A stretch of DNA of 7,163 nucleotides from Candidatus Zixiibacteriota bacterium. Its GTDB lineage: Bacteria; Blakebacterota; Blakebacteria; Blakebacterales; Blakebacteraceae. The notes under the pieces are model-generated. The model worked only from the letters and a program-made list of their open reading frames with translations, was not told the origin of the DNA and ran no database searches. This document shows, one piece after another, positions 6,016-7,163 of this stretch (within the stretch, counting starts at the first letter, position 1; every line of letters starts with the position of its first letter). The stretch covers positions 1 through 7,163 of the forward strand of contig JAUVWC010000064.1 in assembly GCA_030604325.1 (NCBI GenBank), read 5' to 3'. Position numbers and translations under genes: made by a program.

Positions 6016-7163
6016 CGCATCGAACTCCAGACCGATACGCCTCTGGTTCACTACTGCCAACCCTGCTGGCGCTTCTATTCCATATCCTCCTCTCCTGCTG
6101 CGCACCACCTCCATCTCAGAGCGAGCTCACCCGCTGGCGTGCACCCGATGTTCCCGAGGACCGGCTGCAAGACTTCCGGTTGACCGCCTTTCTCGCCCAT
6201 GCCAACGAACGCCGGGCGATGTATGTGACAGATAATATTGCCGCGTGGCTCGACTCCTACTGGCAGGATCGTGATCCGACACCCGGGACGCCGGAAAACG
6301 AGGCGCTTGCCGTTTATCGGCAGCGGGCCGCCTTTCTACAGCAGAGGTTTCCCGATACTCCCTTCGGCGAGTGGCCGCCACTGTGGGATCTGTTGCTGAG
6401 GTACGGTCTCCCCGACAGTCGCGGCCCCGAATATACTCCTTGGGACATGCGGCTTGCACCCCGCTCCAGATCACGCCGGTCAGCCCAGTCGTGGAGCCTG
6501 AATTACGGAACTCCCTGGTCGTTCACCCTTACCTTCAGATTCAGCGACCAACCGAGCACCAGCAGTTTCCGCAAGCCCCCCAAAAAGCCCCCTTCCCTCG
6601 AGAATACCTGGGAGGTACTGGAAAACCCTCACGCCCAGATGTCAAGGAGACAGCGGGCCCTTACTTATATCTCGTGGTATGAGCTTCCCGAAGTCGCGGA
6701 GCGGTTATTACAGATCCCTGAGGACCGCTTCGCCGGCATAACCGACCAGCGCGCCTACGCTCTCCGCCGGCTGGCCGTGAGGAGCGCCTACCTCCTGGAG
6801 CCTGCTGAAATCAGGCGACTGGCCGCCCTGATTGCCGCCGGGGGATCGCCGGAGACAGTCCTGCGCCGAGCGGCCTCCGGGCAGTATACCGCCGATGCAT
6901 TACGGCTGGATCTGGACACCATCGCCGCCCTGCGCAGCCACCTCCAACTCCTGGAACGGATGCCCAACCGGGGTCCGCATGTCGAACTGTGGCAAAGACC
7001 AGAGGAGCTCCTGCATGAGCTGGCAAGGAGATTCCCTTCCCGCGACCGCCTGACCGGCTGGGACTGGAGGGGGGATCTGTACCTGGCCTACGGCCCCCCC
7101 ACCCATCTGAACGCCAATAGGCGCATGGCCTACTATACATGGGGCACGCCCGAGGTTCTGGAC
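6009..7163 (+). CDS. GWxTD-domain lipoprotein, N-terminal 385 codons (3' end outside window)
   Basis: One uninterrupted frame runs from ATG 6009 to the window edge, with no stop seen. Residues 1-30 form a lipoprotein signal: a basic start, the hydrophobic stretch LLPTLLALLFHILL, and a lipobox-like LLSC with Cys30, followed by Cys-Ala-Pro-Pro-Pro. This predicts a lipid-anchored envelope protein. Residues 66-180 match a GWxTD-type domain: YVTDNIAAWLDSYW, the hallmark RDPTPGTPENE at 88-98, RYGLPD at 131-136 and a strand WSLNYGTPWSFTLTFRF. A second GWxTD-like core appears at 349-363 (TGWDWRGDLYLAYGPP), continuing to the edge. Residues 250-345 look helical. The canonical GWxTDRG is degenerate in both copies. 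The molecular function of GWxTD proteins is not established. GGGG at 5998-6001, 7 nt before the ATG, is a modest ribosome site. TTG 5949 with AGGGAG 6 nt upstream is an in-frame alternative that would add 20 residues. Confidence 0.8.
   Translation, partial: MLTHRTPDRYASGSLLPTLLALLFHILLSCCAPPPSQSELTRWRAPDVPEDRLQDFRLTAFLAHANERRAMYVTDNIAAWLDSYWQDRDPTPGTPENEALAVYRQRAAFLQQRFPDTPFGEWPPLWDLLLRYGLPDSRGPEYTPWDMRLAPRSRSRRSAQSWSLNYGTPWSFTLTFRFSDQPSTSSFRKPPKKPPSLENTWEVLENPHAQMSRRQRALTYISWYELPEVAERLLQIPEDRFAGITDQRAYALRRLAVRSAYLLEPAEIRRLAALIAAGGSPETVLRRAASGQYTADALRLDLDTIAALRSHLQLLERMPNRGPHVELWQRPEELLHELARRFPSRDRLTGWDWRGDLYLAYGPPTHLNANRRMAYYTWGTPEVLD
6016..6078 (+). other. In-frame continuation past TGA: second CxxC half of a possible zinc ribbon
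   Basis: Reading on in the frame of the 5896 ORF beyond TGA 6013-6015 gives RIELQTDTPLVHYCQPCW followed by RFY. The knuckle Cys-Gln-Pro-Cys-Trp would pair with the upstream CFLCG, with 31 residues between the two CxxC pairs counting the TGA as one. Codons here (CGC ATC GAA CTC CAG ACC GAT ACG, later CAC TAC TGC) look like those of the surrounding genes. The overlapping lipoprotein frame uses rarer codons over the same bases (CGA ACT CCA, CGA, TCA CTA). The frame has no stop until TGA 6181-6183, so it would overlap the lipoprotein by about 175 nt. A weak hairpin follows the TGA: GAA 6022-6024 and CCAGA 6027-6031 pair with UCUGG 6042-6046 and UUC 6047-6049. This may be a Sec codon, a decayed gene or chance. 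Confidence 0.22.

Noticed and set aside
6371..6682. A 103-codon + strand frame inside the lipoprotein region
   Set aside because: It is an alternate frame of the continuous lipoprotein coding sequence, which carries the GWxTD motifs and signal peptide; the 103-aa translation shows no domain.
1..7163. CRISPR arrays, tRNA or rRNA genes, insertion sequences, attachment sites
   Set aside because: No regularly spaced repeats, cloverleaf sequence, transposase motifs or terminal inverted repeats were seen on either strand.

Overview
The window reads as GC-rich bacterial chromosome, with most third codon positions G or C. All recognisable genes lie on the + strand. The mix is a saccharopine dehydrogenase-type enzyme, a fused cysteine desulfurase-selenophosphate synthetase, a lysoplasmalogenase-type membrane protein and a GWxTD-domain lipoprotein. 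This suggests a Gram-negative, probably anaerobic lineage of the kind where GWxTD proteins are common (FCB-type phyla, Acidobacteriota, Zixibacteria-like or related candidate phyla). That placement is inference; the window holds no rRNA or marker gene to settle it.

Layout. (1) Positions 1-703: C-terminal part of a saccharopine dehydrogenase-family protein, cut by the left edge. (2) 704-772: a short gap with a possible -10 box. (3) 773-2989: one 738-aa protein joining a NifS/IscS-type cysteine desulfurase to SelD. (4) 2992-4110, two bases later: an exported or membrane-anchored serine hydrolase of the beta-lactamase/NylB fold. (5) 4157-5191: a two-domain SAM-dependent O-methyltransferase. (6) 5184-5840, overlapping it by 8 nt: a YhhN/TMEM86-type membrane protein (lysoplasmalogenase family). 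(7) 5841-6008: a spacer that probably carries a promoter and a small ORF. (8) 6009 to the right edge: a 385-codon open frame with no stop in the window, encoding a lipoprotein with GWxTD-type segments.

How they work together. The fusion protein would release selenium from selenocysteine (or sulfur from cysteine) and pass it to the SelD half to make selenophosphate for selenocysteine or selenouridine synthesis. No selA, selB, selC or ybbB is in view. The 2-nt gap ties the serine hydrolase to the same transcript, though no shared pathway is evident. The methyltransferase and YhhN genes form a second tight pair, and YhhN hints at ether-lipid (plasmalogen) turnover.

Most intriguing point: just before the lipoprotein, a small frame (from 5896) carries CxxC, stops at TGA 6013-6015, and then continues in the same frame with genome-like codons into a second CxxC (HYCQPCW). 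Together these would make a zinc ribbon interrupted by one in-frame TGA, in a window that also encodes SelD. It could be a selenoprotein, a decayed gene, a sequencing error or chance; it deserves a comparative check.
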